56,966 bases of DNA, from positions 1 to 56,966 of the forward strand of contig NZ_JAGGLG010000029.1 of the NCBI RefSeq assembly GCF_017874315.1, read 5' to 3'. The notes below the pieces were generated by a model. That model made no database searches and was not told the origin of the DNA. It worked only from the letters and a program-made list of their open reading frames with translations. The translations under genes were made by a program, and so were the position numbers. This DNA is from Symbiobacterium terraclitae (lineage in GTDB: Bacteria > Bacillota > Sulfobacillia > Symbiobacteriales > Symbiobacteriaceae). Shown here piece after piece: positions 1-8,900 of the stretch (position 1 is the first letter of the stretch; each line of letters begins with the position of its first letter).

Positions 1-398
1 GACAGCGCATGAAGAAGTAGGCACGATCGTTGATATCCAATCATTGGGAGTCTGCCCCTATCTCACGTGCGGTTACCCGGACAGGCTCCTAGAGGATATA
101 CCAAACGTACGTTATCCATCTACGGAGTGTCGCAAGTTTTCAGCAAGGGCGCCGTATCCGCCAGAGCAGCACCACTTGCGTCAGGTTGCGTGCGCCGATC
201 GCGCGGCGGTCCAGCCCATGGAAAAGTGGTGGGAGCTAAGTCAACACAGATCAGCCAAACGCCTCGCGGGGCCCTGGACCACACCCCTGTTGGTTGAACG
301 TAGACTCGTTCTGCGACGAGAACTACGCCCGCTCATAACGTCAACGCCACCTCACAAGCTGCCAGCCTGCTCAAGTGAGCACCTGCCCAGCGCACACG
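1..398. other. Left-edge stretch with no supported gene
   Basis: No recognisable gene is visible. One forward frame stays open from the left edge to about position 517, but its third codon positions are only about half G or C. Real genes in this window are strongly GC3-biased, so the frame looks non-coding or degenerate. A short CACGTGCGGTT string near 50-75 recalls the 3' half of a group II intron domain V, but the pairing 5' half is absent. Confidence 0.4.
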
Positions 399-422
399 AA
401 AACCCGACCTTTCGCGGTCGGG
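399..422 (-). terminator. Rho-independent terminator after rlmH
   Basis: On the minus strand a 7-bp stem CCCGACC/GGTCGGG with a 6-nt loop is followed by TTTT. It lies about 30 bases past the rlmH stop and closes the minus-strand gene series. Confidence 0.75.
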
Positions 423-451
423 CCGGGGGACGTGCGCGGGGCAGAGCAAGA

Positions 452-937
452 CTACTTATGGTACTTCTCCCCCCGGTTGATCTTGAACCCCCGATAGATC
501 TGCTCCAGCAAGATTAGCGGTACCATCTGGTGCAGGAACGTCATCCGCCCGAGAGACAGCAGCGTGTCGGCCCGCTGCAGCACCGCCGGGGCGAGCCCCA
601 GCGAGCCGCCCACGACGAAGGCCAGGTTCGGCTCACCGTGCAGGGCGCGCTCCGAAAGGAAGGCCGCCAGCTCCTCCGACGAGAGGTTCTTCCCCCGGCC
701 GTCCAGCACCACGACGTGCTCCTGCCCACCCTGGCCCAGGGCGCGCAGGATCCGTTCGCCCTCCCGCTGCTTCACCTGCTCCTCCTGGGCAGGCGCAGCG
801 CCCTCCGGGATCGGCTCGTCCGGCACCGAGACCACCTCGACCCGGGCATACGGGCCCAGCCGCTTCAGGTACTCCCGGATGCCCTCCTGCAGGTAGCGCT
901 CTCTCACCCTGCCCACCGTAATCAGGCGAATACGCAA
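452..937 (-). CDS. rlmH: 23S rRNA (pseudouridine1915-N3)-methyltransferase RlmH
   Basis: RlmH is a SPOUT-class enzyme that uses S-adenosylmethionine to methylate pseudouridine 1915 in helix 69 of 23S rRNA, acting on assembled 70S ribosomes. The 161-residue protein has the usual length (about 155-160). It shows the family's C-terminal knot region with FVVGGSLGL, the LSLGRMTFLHQ stretch, and the terminal GEKYHK. It starts with TTG, preceded by a GGGGGG Shine-Dalgarno six bases upstream. It is the last gene of the minus-strand series and is followed by a terminator. Family identity is clear; target specificity is taken from the family. Confidence 0.96.
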   Translation of the reverse strand: MRIRLITVGRVRERYLQEGIREYLKRLGPYARVEVVSVPDEPIPEGAAPAQEEQVKQREGERILRALGQGGQEHVVVLDGRGKNLSSEELAAFLSERALHGEPNLAFVVGGSLGLAPAVLQRADTLLSLGRMTFLHQMVPLILLEQIYRGFKINRGEKYHK

Positions 938-961
938 GGCCAGCCCCCCAAGAACCAGATG

Positions 962-985
962 AGGCGGTGCCGCTTGGCACCGCCT
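962..985 (-). terminator. Hairpin between murA and rlmH
   Basis: A perfect 10-bp inverted repeat AGGCGGTGCC/GGCACCGCCT with a 4-nt loop lies just past the murA stop. On the minus strand the tail is CATCTGGTTCTTGG, so the U-run is weak and termination may be partial, allowing rlmH read-through. Confidence 0.5.
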
Positions 986-996
986 ATATTCTTCCG

Positions 997-2271
997 CTAA
1001 CCCACCGCAACTCCCTGTCGCTCCATCTTCACCTGTGCGCCGAGGGCCTGCAGCTTCTGCTCCAACTTCTCGTAGCCACGCTGCACATGCTCCATGCCGT
1101 AGATCGTCGTCTCGCCCTCCGCCGCCAGGCCGGCCAGCACCAGGGCTGCGCCCGCCCGGATGTCGGTCGCCTCCACCGGCGCGCCGTAGAGCCGGTCGAC
1201 GCCCTTCACGATGGCCGTCCGGCCCTCGACGCGGATCTGGGCGCCCATGCGCACCAGCTCCGGCACGAAGCGGAACCGGTCCTCGTACAGCGTTTCGGTG
1301 ACATAGCTCGTCCCACTGGCGAGCGTGAGCAAAGCGGTCATCTGGCTCTGGGCGTCGGTGGGGAAGCCGGGGTAGGGCAGCGTCTTCAGGTTGATGGCCT
1401 GCGGCCGGTCCGGACCGATCACCCGCACCGCATCGCCCAGTTCGTGGATCTCCGCGCCGGCCTCGCGCAGCTTGGCCATGATGGGCGTGATGTGCGTGGG
1501 AATCACATTCTGCAGCGTCACGTCACCCCGGGTCATGACGGCGGCCATCATCCAGGTGCCGGCCTCAATGTCGTCGGGGATGACCGTATGCGCAGCGCCC
1601 GTCAGCCGCTGCACGCCCCGTACCCGGATCGTGTCGGTGCCCGCGCCCGAGACCTTCCCGCCGCAGGCGTTGATGAAGTTGGCCACCGCGACCACGTGGG
1701 GCTCCCGGGCACAGTTCTGGATGACCGTCGTGCCCTCCGCCAGGGCGGCGGCCAGCATCACCTGAATGGTCGCGCCCACGCTGACGATGTCCAGGTAGAC
1801 GGTCCCGCCGCGCAGGCGACGGGCCCTGGCGCGCATGATGCCCCGGTCCATCCAGACCTCCGCACCCAAGGCCTGCAGCCCCTTGAAGTGCTGGTCCACC
1901 GGCCGGTGGCCGATCTTGTCCCCGCCGGGCAGGGGCACGCTGGCCTCGCCGTACCGGGCCAGCATGACGCCCAGCAGGTAGTAGGACGCGCGGATCGAGG
2001 TCGCCAGGTGGTAGTCCGGCTCCCCCGGACGCACGCCGTTGGTGTGTACGGTGAGGACGCCGCGCACCGGGTCCCAGTCCACGCGGGCGCCCAGTCCGAT
2101 CAGCAGATCCCGGTATACCAGCACGTCGTGAATCTGCGGAACGTTCTCCAGCCGGCTGGTCCCGTCCGCAAGCAGTGTCGCGGCGATCAGTGGCAGGGTC
2201 GCATTCTTGCGCCCGCTGACCCGGATGGTTCCCGTCAGGGGGCGGCCGCCGCGAATCGTCAACGTGGTCAA
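997..2271 (-). CDS. murA: UDP-N-acetylglucosamine 1-carboxyvinyltransferase, Asp-type active site
   Basis: MurA transfers the enolpyruvyl group of phosphoenolpyruvate to UDP-GlcNAc, the first committed step of peptidoglycan synthesis in the cytoplasm. The TTG start was chosen because an AAGGAGG lies eight bases upstream. It gives 424 residues and places the substrate-binding Lys-Asn pair at 22-23, as in E. coli MurA. The inverted alpha/beta EPSP-synthase fold motifs are visible, including RPVDQH and the IRAS stretch. In the catalytic loop, PGG is followed by Asp118 where most bacteria have the PEP- and fosfomycin-reacting cysteine. Asp at this position is known to keep activity and give natural fosfomycin resistance. 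A second MurA elsewhere in the genome cannot be excluded. Confidence 0.93.
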   Translation of the reverse strand: MTTLTIRGGRPLTGTIRVSGRKNATLPLIAATLLADGTSRLENVPQIHDVLVYRDLLIGLGARVDWDPVRGVLTVHTNGVRPGEPDYHLATSIRASYYLLGVMLARYGEASVPLPGGDKIGHRPVDQHFKGLQALGAEVWMDRGIMRARARRLRGGTVYLDIVSVGATIQVMLAAALAEGTTVIQNCAREPHVVAVANFINACGGKVSGAGTDTIRVRGVQRLTGAAHTVIPDDIEAGTWMMAAVMTRGDVTLQNVIPTHITPIMAKLREAGAEIHELGDAVRVIGPDRPQAINLKTLPYPGFPTDAQSQMTALLTLASGTSYVTETLYEDRFRFVPELVRMGAQIRVEGRTAIVKGVDRLYGAPVEATDIRAGAALVLAGLAAEGETTIYGMEHVQRGYEKLEQKLQALGAQVKMERQGVAVG

Positions 2272-2318
2272 GAGCCTTTCCTCCTTGCCGGTCTGGCAGT
2301 CATACTGGAATACCAGGG

Positions 2319-3179
2319 TCATGACTCGAGTTCACCATTGAATGCGTTCACGTAGTAGACCAGCCCGTTGTCCAGCGTGATGCGCCAGACCGGCACCGTC
2401 TCCCACGCGCTGATCTCGCCGGCCGCAGAGACCGTCACCGACGGCCCGGAGTAGTACCCGAGCCGCACGTCGACGATCGTCCGGACGTGCTTGCTCTCCT
2501 GCTCCAGGTGGCCGGCCAGCCGCAGCAGCGCCTCCGCTGCCGGACGCACCGCCTTCGGCGCGCCCTCCTTGAAACCGACAGGCTCCACCCAGTGCTGAAC
2601 CACCCGCACGACGCCCCGCTCGCTGAAGTAGACGCGGACGTAGCCGGAGTAGACCGGCAGCCCGTCGTACACAGGGACGTACTCCACCATTGCCCCGCCG
2701 GACTCCCGCCGGAAGACGCCCGACAACTGGGCACCGGCCGGCAGGAGGCCATGCGACCGCAGGTACTGCTCGGCGGCGGCGCGGAGGGCCAGGCGGTCGG
2801 CCAGGTCCGGCGCGGGCGTGCTGCGCGGGTCCACCGGCTCGAACACCGTCTCCCGGGTACTGGGGTCATGCCGGTAGCGAACGTCGGAGGCAGACACGAT
2901 CCCTTCAGAGGGTTCGCTGGCGTGCACCCGTTTTCCGGGGTGTGGGCGGAACTCGACGCGCAGGAAATACATGGGGCCCGGCGTCGCCGGCAGGGCGATG
3001 CCGCTGGGGAGCAGCAGCCCCCGCTCGTCCAGCCTGTCCTGCAGCTGCACCAGCTGCCACCGGGCCGTGGGTTCGGCGGTGGCCAGATCGCCTTTGGGAC
3101 CCCACAGGGAGAAGGCCAGGAGCAGGTTGACCACGGTGAAGGCAACCAGGAGGATCGCCCGGGCCCTTGTCCAGTCCAC
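2319..3179 (-). CDS. yycI: WalK regulatory membrane protein YycI (WalI)
   Basis: YycI is a membrane-anchored partner that, with YycH, modulates the WalK sensor kinase at the cell surface in Firmicutes. The 286-residue protein has a short basic N-terminus, one transmembrane helix at about residues 8-26, and a large extracytoplasmic domain. That domain ends in the family's pattern with GLVYYVNAFNGE. The start is GTG with a strong AGGAGGTG upstream. It lies directly downstream of yycH, with a gap of about 50 bases. Sequence conservation in this family is low, so the assignment rests on topology, terminal motif and position in the walRK-yycHI cluster. Confidence 0.85.
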   Translation of the reverse strand: MDWTRARAILLVAFTVVNLLLAFSLWGPKGDLATAEPTARWQLVQLQDRLDERGLLLPSGIALPATPGPMYFLRVEFRPHPGKRVHASEPSEGIVSASDVRYRHDPSTRETVFEPVDPRSTPAPDLADRLALRAAAEQYLRSHGLLPAGAQLSGVFRRESGGAMVEYVPVYDGLPVYSGYVRVYFSERGVVRVVQHWVEPVGFKEGAPKAVRPAAEALLRLAGHLEQESKHVRTIVDVRLGYYSGPSVTVSAAGEISAWETVPVWRITLDNGLVYYVNAFNGELES

Positions 3180-3231
3180 TCCCCCACCTCCTAAACGAAC
3201 GGAGTGCCCGAAAGGTTACGGTCTGTCCGCC

Positions 3232-4596
3232 CTAATGCACCACTTTCGGCGGACGCGGGTGCTCGTCCGCCACCGCGTGGATGTAGACCAGGGTGTCGCC
3301 CGCCTGGATGACCCAGGTAGGATCGGCCACCCACTGGCCCGACCCGTCCGCACCCGGTTTGAGCAGGTAGGTCAGGTACATCGACCGCACCGGCTCCGTT
3401 TTCAGGACCGGCGCCGCCGGCAGGGCATGGGCGAGGGCGGCCTCCGGCGTGATGATGGCCAGCGGCTCGCCGTCGAAGGTGACGTTCTGGACGGTCGGTG
3501 CCCGCTCGAAGTAGACCACCCGCTGTGCAGCCGATACGTGCACCTGCACGGCGCCGGGCAGGGACTCCACGGGGTACGTCCAGCCGGTGTTCACCCCGAA
3601 CTCCAGCCGGCCGCGCTGCTCCTCCCGCACGTAGCGGCGCAGGACCAGGTCCTGCGGCCAGCCCCCCAGCGAGCCCACCCACTGCCGCGCGATCTCCAGC
3701 GCACGGGCCAGCCTCGGCACCTCCTCGTCGGCGGACGCATCCGCCGTGCGGAACTGCAGCAGTCCCGTTCCCGTGATGCGCAGCAGGCGCTGGCCGTCAG
3801 TCAGGCTGCGGGCGTCGCGCTCGTCGATCCGCCGCACGACCGTGAGGTCGGGGAAGTAGCGCAGCTCCTCTTCCCGCTCGTCCGGCAGTGAGACGGTGAT
3901 CCGCGCCGCCGGCATCTGCTTCACCTCCGGCACGACCACGTCGGGCAGCGCCGTCAGCCCCAGGTCCTCCAGCTCCAGTGAGCGGTAGGGCCTGAACAGC
4001 GAAGGGTCGATTTGCTCGATGCGATCTGCCAGCGCCTTCCGCTGTTCGCCCGGCAGGTCCGCCAGGTGGAGGGCGAAGCCCGGTGGGCCGGAAAGGTAGA
4101 CGGAGGCCGGTTCGCCCAACACGATGGTCAGGCGGTCCACCCAGATGGCGCCATTGCGCAATGCGGTCACATTCCACTGCCAGAGATCCGCCCACTCGCT
4201 GACCATCAGGGCGACGGGCAGGTGGAGCTGCAGCGACGGCCCCGCCTGCGAGAGGTCCGGCACGCGGCCGATGAGCGTCGGTCCGCCGCCGACGTCCAGC
4301 CCGGTGATGGCCTGCCGGATCGGCCGCCAGAGCGTTCTGTACGTGGGGGAGCCGGCGTGCACCTCGGCCCAGCCCCCCTCGCCGTCACGGATGCTGACGC
4401 GCGTCGGCCGGAAGACCTCGGGCATCTCGCGGACGATCGGCGGTGGCTGCAGCTTCACGTTGGGCTCCGTGGTCCCGGGATCGCCGAACAGGGGGGCGGG
4501 GGTCCAGATGCGCGCCGACAGCAGCAGGCTCGTCGCCACGAGCACCAGCAGCAGGAGGTTCAGCAGCGCCTCGCGGCGTCCGGAGGCCAGCCTCAT
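3232..4596 (-). CDS. yycH: WalK regulatory membrane protein YycH (WalH)
   Basis: YycH is the second membrane regulator of WalK. The 454-residue product has one N-terminal transmembrane helix (about residues 10-28) followed by a long extracytoplasmic domain with no catalytic motif, as expected for the family. Its ATG overlaps the walK stop as ATGA, so it is probably translationally coupled to the kinase. The assignment relies on topology, length (B. subtilis YycH is about 455 residues) and position between walK and yycI more than on strong motifs. Confidence 0.84.
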   Translation of the reverse strand: MRLASGRREALLNLLLLVLVATSLLLSARIWTPAPLFGDPGTTEPNVKLQPPPIVREMPEVFRPTRVSIRDGEGGWAEVHAGSPTYRTLWRPIRQAITGLDVGGGPTLIGRVPDLSQAGPSLQLHLPVALMVSEWADLWQWNVTALRNGAIWVDRLTIVLGEPASVYLSGPPGFALHLADLPGEQRKALADRIEQIDPSLFRPYRSLELEDLGLTALPDVVVPEVKQMPAARITVSLPDEREEELRYFPDLTVVRRIDERDARSLTDGQRLLRITGTGLLQFRTADASADEEVPRLARALEIARQWVGSLGGWPQDLVLRRYVREEQRGRLEFGVNTGWTYPVESLPGAVQVHVSAAQRVVYFERAPTVQNVTFDGEPLAIITPEAALAHALPAAPVLKTEPVRSMYLTYLLKPGADGSGQWVADPTWVIQAGDTLVYIHAVADEHPRPPKVVH

Positions 4597-6371
4597 ACGG
4601 GGTTCACCTCCGCTGCAGCCACGGCGGGGAGGGTGAAGGTAACCGCCGTGCCGCGGCCGACCTCAGACTCGATGCCGATGCGCCCGCCCGACAGCTCGAC
4701 GATCTGCTTCGCGATCGAGAGCCCGAGCCCGGTGCCGCCCATGGTGCGGGAGCGGGCCTTATCGACGCGGTAGAACCGCTCGAAGATCCGGGGCAGGTCC
4801 TCGGGGGGAATGCCGATGCCGGTGTCCCGAATCGTCACACGCACCTCACCGGGCGCCGGTTCCACTGTGATGCGGATCTGGCCGCCGTTGGGCGTGAACT
4901 CGATGGCGTTGGCCAGCAGGTTGACCACCACCTGCTGGATCTTGTCGTAGTCGCAGACCGCCTCCGGGGTTCCCGGTGCGACCTCGCACTCCACGGTCAA
5001 CTGCTTCTGCTCCGCCTGCACCCGCAGCCGGGCAGTGACCTCGGCCACCAGGGCGCCCAGGTCATGCGGCCTGAGCGTCCAGCGGCTCGTGCCCTCGTCC
5101 ATGTGCGTCAGCCGGAGCAGGTCGCGCACCAGCCGGGCCATGCGCTCGGTCTCGGCGTCGACGACCCGCAGGAACCGGGTGCGCACCTCGGGATCCTCGG
5201 CCGCACCGTCCAGCAGGGTCTCCACGTAGCTCTTCACCGTGGTCAGCGGCGTCTTCAGCTCGTGGGAGACGTTGGCGACGAACTCGCGGCGCATCGCCTC
5301 CACCTTCTCCAGCTCGGTGATGTCGTGGAACACGATCACCGTGCCGGCCGTCTGCTGGCTCTCCCCCTTCAGCGGGGTGATGTAGGCCTGAAGCACGCGG
5401 TCCGTCAGGCGGACCTGCCGGCTGAGGGCGCTGCTGTGGCCCCAGGCCTCCAGCAGCGCCTCCTCAAGGCCGGAGCCTTCCGCCAGCTCCTCCGGACGGC
5501 ACCCGATGGCCTGCGCCTCCTGCACCTGGAACATCCGCTCCGCAGCCGGGTTCAACCGGATGATCCGCCCGCTGCCGTTCAGGGCCATCAGGCCGTCCGC
5601 CATGTGGGTCAGGATGGCCTCGGCCTGGCTCTTCTCGTCCTGAATCTCGCTCATGGTCTCCTTCAGGCGGCGGCTCATCCGGTTGAACATCTCGCCCAGC
5701 TTGCCGATCTCGTCGTCGGAGTGGACGGCGATCGTCTGGTCGAAGTTGCCGCCTGCGATCTCGGCCGCCGTGCGGGTCAGCTCCCGGATCGGCCCGGTGA
5801 TCGTGCGCGCCAGGGCAAAGCTCAGCACCACCGTCGAGGCCATGGCGAGCAGCGTCGCCACCAGCAGGATGTCGCGCAGGTCGCTCAGCCGGGCGTACGC
5901 TTCCTCCAGGCTGTCCTTCAGGTAGATGACCCCGACCACGTTGCCCGCCACCGTAATCGGTACCGCCTCGTAGGCCATGCGCCGCGCGCCTTCCTGGCCG
6001 ATCCGCCGGTTGGTGTTGCCGAAGAAGGCCGGGGAGACGTCGTCATGGCTGAACTTGAGGCCCAGCAGCTGGTCCCGGTTGGCCAGTCGGGCAGTGGCCC
6101 CGATGACCACGCCGTTGGCGTCCAGCACCAGCACCTCGCCCGGCCAGCGCTCCATGTACTGGTCGACAACGGCGGCATCCAGGCGGTCGTCCACGACGAA
6201 GTTGGAGAGCTGACCGGCCAGGAGCTGTGCGCTCTGATGCAGGTCGTCCTGTACCTTGCCGATATAGCTGCGCTCCAGCTCGCGCATGAGGTAGAGGCTC
6301 GCGAGCTCCATCGCGACCACGATCAGTAGGAGGTAGACCACCACCAACTTGCCCTGAATGCTGCGGAGCAC
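4593..6371 (-). CDS. walK: Cell-wall sensor histidine kinase WalK
   Basis: WalK is the membrane histidine kinase that controls peptidoglycan hydrolase expression by phosphorylating WalR. Domains in order: TM1 at about 9-29; an extracytoplasmic PAS-like sensor to about 165; TM2 at about 168-188; HAMP at about 189-245; a cytoplasmic PAS domain at about 248-355; then HisKA with the phospho-accepting His370 in VSHELKTPL; then HATPase_c with the N box, DTGIGI (G1) and GGTGLGLSI (G2). The length (592) matches the family (about 610). It starts with GTG behind GGAGGGGAG. It follows walR by 16 bases and overlaps yycH by four. Confidence 0.95.
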   Translation of the reverse strand: MLRSIQGKLVVVYLLLIVVAMELASLYLMRELERSYIGKVQDDLHQSAQLLAGQLSNFVVDDRLDAAVVDQYMERWPGEVLVLDANGVVIGATARLANRDQLLGLKFSHDDVSPAFFGNTNRRIGQEGARRMAYEAVPITVAGNVVGVIYLKDSLEEAYARLSDLRDILLVATLLAMASTVVLSFALARTITGPIRELTRTAAEIAGGNFDQTIAVHSDDEIGKLGEMFNRMSRRLKETMSEIQDEKSQAEAILTHMADGLMALNGSGRIIRLNPAAERMFQVQEAQAIGCRPEELAEGSGLEEALLEAWGHSSALSRQVRLTDRVLQAYITPLKGESQQTAGTVIVFHDITELEKVEAMRREFVANVSHELKTPLTTVKSYVETLLDGAAEDPEVRTRFLRVVDAETERMARLVRDLLRLTHMDEGTSRWTLRPHDLGALVAEVTARLRVQAEQKQLTVECEVAPGTPEAVCDYDKIQQVVVNLLANAIEFTPNGGQIRITVEPAPGEVRVTIRDTGIGIPPEDLPRIFERFYRVDKARSRTMGGTGLGLSIAKQIVELSGGRIGIESEVGRGTAVTFTLPAVAAAEVNPV

Positions 6372-6387
6372 GCGCTCCCCTCCTCCG

Positions 6388-7095
6388 CTAGGCGAAGCGC
6401 TGGAAGTAGTAGCCGACGCCGCGGCGGGTCTTGATGTACTCGGGCCGCGCCGAGTTCTCCTCCAGCTTCTCCCGCAGCCGCCGCACCGTCACGTCCACGG
6501 TGCGCACGTCGCCGTAGTAGTCGTAGCCCCATACTTCCTCCAGCAGGGCCTCGCGGGAGAAGACCTGCCCGGCGTGGCTGACGAGGAAGCGAAGCAGCTC
6601 GAACTCCCGGGGCGTCAGCTCCAGCGGCCGGTCGCCCTTGTGTACCTCGTAGCTGGTCAGGTTGATGGTGATGTCGCCCTCCCGCAGGATCTCGTCGGAC
6701 GAGCCCCTGTGGATGCCCTGGGACTCGGCGCTCCGGGTGCGCCGCAGGATCGCCCGCACCCGGGCGATCAGCTCCCTGGGACTGAAGGGCTTGGTCACGT
6801 AGTCGTCCGCCCCCAGTTCCAGCCCCAGCACCTTGTCGATCTCGGCCTCCTTGGCCGTCAGCATCAGAATCGGCACCGACGAGAAGCTCCGGATCTCCCG
6901 GCAGACGGAGAACCCGTCCAGCTTGGGCAGCATGATGTCCAGGATCACCAGGTGAAACTGGGAGGCTCTGGCCTTGGCCACGGCCTCCTCGCCGTCGAAG
7001 GCCATCTCCACTTCGAAGCCCTCGCGCTCGAAGCTGAACTTCAGAATCTCCGCGATCGGCCGCTCGTCGTCGACCACCAGAATGCGATCTGCCAT
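6388..7095 (-). CDS. walR: Cell-wall response regulator WalR
   Basis: WalR is an OmpR/PhoB-type response regulator, usually essential in Firmicutes, that controls cell-wall remodelling genes. The 235-residue protein has a receiver domain at about 3-118 with the acidic pair at 9-11, phospho-accepting Asp53 in VILDIMLPK, Thr80 and Lys102. A winged-helix domain with PRGVGYYF follows at the C-terminus. The RBS is AGGAGAGG before an ATG. It heads walR-walK-yycH-yycI. The yycJ and htrA genes often found after yycI are absent; murA follows instead. Confidence 0.95.
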   Translation of the reverse strand: MADRILVVDDERPIAEILKFSFEREGFEVEMAFDGEEAVAKARASQFHLVILDIMLPKLDGFSVCREIRSFSSVPILMLTAKEAEIDKVLGLELGADDYVTKPFSPRELIARVRAILRRTRSAESQGIHRGSSDEILREGDITINLTSYEVHKGDRPLELTPREFELLRFLVSHAGQVFSREALLEEVWGYDYYGDVRTVDVTVRRLREKLEENSARPEYIKTRRGVGYYFQRFA

Positions 7096-7171
7096 CGTGT
7101 CCTCTCCTCACATTCCTTACAGACCGCCTTTTCGCTGAGTTCGCCACCCGTTCCTTCCGGACGGGGCAACT

Positions 7172-8026
7172 TCAGCGCAGGACCGACGCCAGCCAGTCGC
7201 GGTAGACCTCCGTCATCGCCCTGTCCAGGCTCTGCTCCACCGCCCGGTCAAACGGCACGCCCTGCCCCAGGCGGGCGACCAGCCCGGCCAGCGCACCCTC
7301 TCCCCAGCGCTCGGCGATGTACGAGACGAGGAGGTAGCTCTGGCGGTAGGCCAGAGCCTGGTTGGGCAGGGCGTCGAAGCGTGCGGTGAGCTCCTCCAGC
7401 GTGTAGAGCGCCTGGTCGAGCGAGGCCCCGGGTTCCAGCCAGAGGTAGCCTGTGGCCTGCTCCTCGACGCGCTGGGCCAGCCCTTCGGTGAACCAGCGCG
7501 GGTAGTTGCCGTCGGTCAGCTCGTCCAGGACGTAGTGCGTCAGCTCGTGGGCGAGGGGGTTGCGCCGCAGGAAGGACTCCCTGAGCTCGGACTCGTCAGA
7601 AGCCGCGAGCCAGACCCGCGGCGAGAGCAGCCGCACCGTTCCCCGCCAGTAGACCCCCACCGCGCTCTGGTCGCTGCCCCAGCCGAAGGCGGCCCGCAGT
7701 TCCGCCCGGTCCGCGTACACAATCAGCGGCACACGCCCCTCGGGCCGGTGCCCCACCTGCGCCACCACGTGGCTGTACGCGGCCTCGGCCACCTCCAGGA
7801 TCAGGGCAGCCAGGTCTGCGTCCTCCGGCCGGTAGTAGAGCACGAACCGCTCGGAGCCCTGGCTGTCGAAGCCGGGCAGCCCCGCCAGGGCGCGCGCCCT
7901 GCCGTGCTCACGATAGTAGCGGTAGACGGCCGCACGCGCCGGCGCCCAGCCGATCAGCACACAGAGGACCAGCGCGGCGGCCACCAGCGAGGCAAGGAGG
8001 CCTCGGTTCACCCTCTGCCCGCGCAC
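7172..8026 (-). CDS. Membrane-anchored gluzincin metallopeptidase (peptidase MA family)
   Basis: The protein has a basic N-terminus, one transmembrane or signal segment at about 9-32, and an extracytoplasmic domain of about 250 residues. It carries a zinc signature His160-Glu161-x-x-His164 (HELTH) and a downstream Glu181 in WFTEGLAQ, the third zinc ligand of gluzincins. This matches the peptidase MA-like family, whose substrates are mostly unknown. It starts with GTG behind GGGAGGTG. It lies 76 bases upstream of walR on the same strand, so it may be cotranscribed and act at the cell wall; that link is inference. Confidence 0.8.
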   Translation of the reverse strand: MRGQRVNRGLLASLVAAALVLCVLIGWAPARAAVYRYYREHGRARALAGLPGFDSQGSERFVLYYRPEDADLAALILEVAEAAYSHVVAQVGHRPEGRVPLIVYADRAELRAAFGWGSDQSAVGVYWRGTVRLLSPRVWLAASDESELRESFLRRNPLAHELTHYVLDELTDGNYPRWFTEGLAQRVEEQATGYLWLEPGASLDQALYTLEELTARFDALPNQALAYRQSYLLVSYIAERWGEGALAGLVARLGQGVPFDRAVEQSLDRAMTEVYRDWLASVLR

Positions 8027-8233
8027 ACCGCCGCACCTCCCAGGCTAGTAAAGTAGCGTATGCATGGCTTGAGTATAGAATATCGGGGCATGAACAGCCA
8101 TGTGCGGCGGCTGGGAGCAGTGCCAGATTGCGGTCGCTGCACGATGCGACCTGATTGCATGATGAGTGGTCCATGCAATAAGAAGGGGTCCATCGTCCCG
8201 ATGAACCCTGCTGTGCAGCGCTATGGACTTCGC
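8027..8233. other. Intergenic region with an 8-bp inverted repeat
   Basis: This 207-base gap contains the inverted repeat ATTGCATG/CATGCAAT, arms at 8154-8161 and 8172-8179, separated by 10 bases. No U-run follows on either strand, so it is more like an operator than a terminator. A TATACT-like element at 8072-8077 (minus strand) could be part of a promoter for the metallopeptidase gene, but no good -35 is visible. Confidence 0.3.
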
Positions 8234-8737
8234 TCAGTCGAGCCGGCGCAGCTCGGCGGCCAGTTGCTGGAATGCACCCCGGTCGCCGCGCTCCAGGGCC
8301 TCGTCGATCTGCCGCAGCAGCTCCTGGCGGCGTGTCACGCGGTCCAGGTCCTCACGGAAGACTTCGTCGTGCCACCTGGCCAGCATCTCGAGGAACTCCT
8401 GCCTCTCCTCGCTCCACTCGGGAGGTTCGGTCGAGAGGCACAGGGCGATGCGCTCGGGCACCGACTTCATCAGTTCGACGACCGCCTGCGAGGTTTTCGT
8501 GTACACCTTGTCCCCCCGCCGGAAAAGGAACGGCCACGTTCCGGAACCCTTGGCCGAGACGAGGATGGCGCATTCGGCGCCGGTGAGGTCCGTCACGAGT
8601 TCGGTGCGGCGGAGGATCTCCTCCTTGGACAGCATGAACTGCAGAAATCCCCTCGCCTCCGACAGCTTCGGCTGGTACCTGGCGAGAAACGCCTTGATCT
8701 GATCAGCCTTGCTCTTGGTCCCCCTGGGCCTCTCCAT
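8234..8737 (-). CDS. YpiB-like UPF0302 protein with C-terminal IDEAL-like segment
   Basis: The 167-residue cytoplasmic protein resembles B. subtilis YpiB (UPF0302). It has a FLARYQPKLSEARGFL helix, the LSKEEILRRTELV helix and a WPFLFRRG strand in the order of that family. The last 30 residues (QIDEALERGDRGAFQQLAAELRRL region, shown in part) have the I-D-x-A-L-x-x-G-D-x-x-x-F-x-x-L spacing of an IDEAL domain. The biochemical role of YpiB proteins is not established. The start was placed at the ATG with GGGAGG seven bases upstream, because upstream codons have no Shine-Dalgarno. Confidence is good for the gene and moderate for the family. Confidence 0.72.
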   Translation of the reverse strand: MERPRGTKSKADQIKAFLARYQPKLSEARGFLQFMLSKEEILRRTELVTDLTGAECAILVSAKGSGTWPFLFRRGDKVYTKTSQAVVELMKSVPERIALCLSTEPPEWSEERQEFLEMLARWHDEVFREDLDRVTRRQELLRQIDEALERGDRGAFQQLAAELRRLD

Positions 8738-8900
8738 TCCGTACCCTCCCTGGAGATCAACTCGAGACGGGCTGAAGCTAAGGTCGTTATTGAAGCAAGA
8801 TTCGCCCAATATCTGCGCATCTCCTCCTGGGGAGATGCTCCTCGCTGTGTGGGATTTACCTGTCCCGGGATAGCCTGCGCATCCCCCTCCAGAGGCATGC

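Noticed and set aside
1-75. Possible 3' end of a group II intron (CACGTGCGGTT)
   Set aside because: The complementary 5' half of domain V and any reverse transcriptase remnant are missing, so the resemblance is too short.
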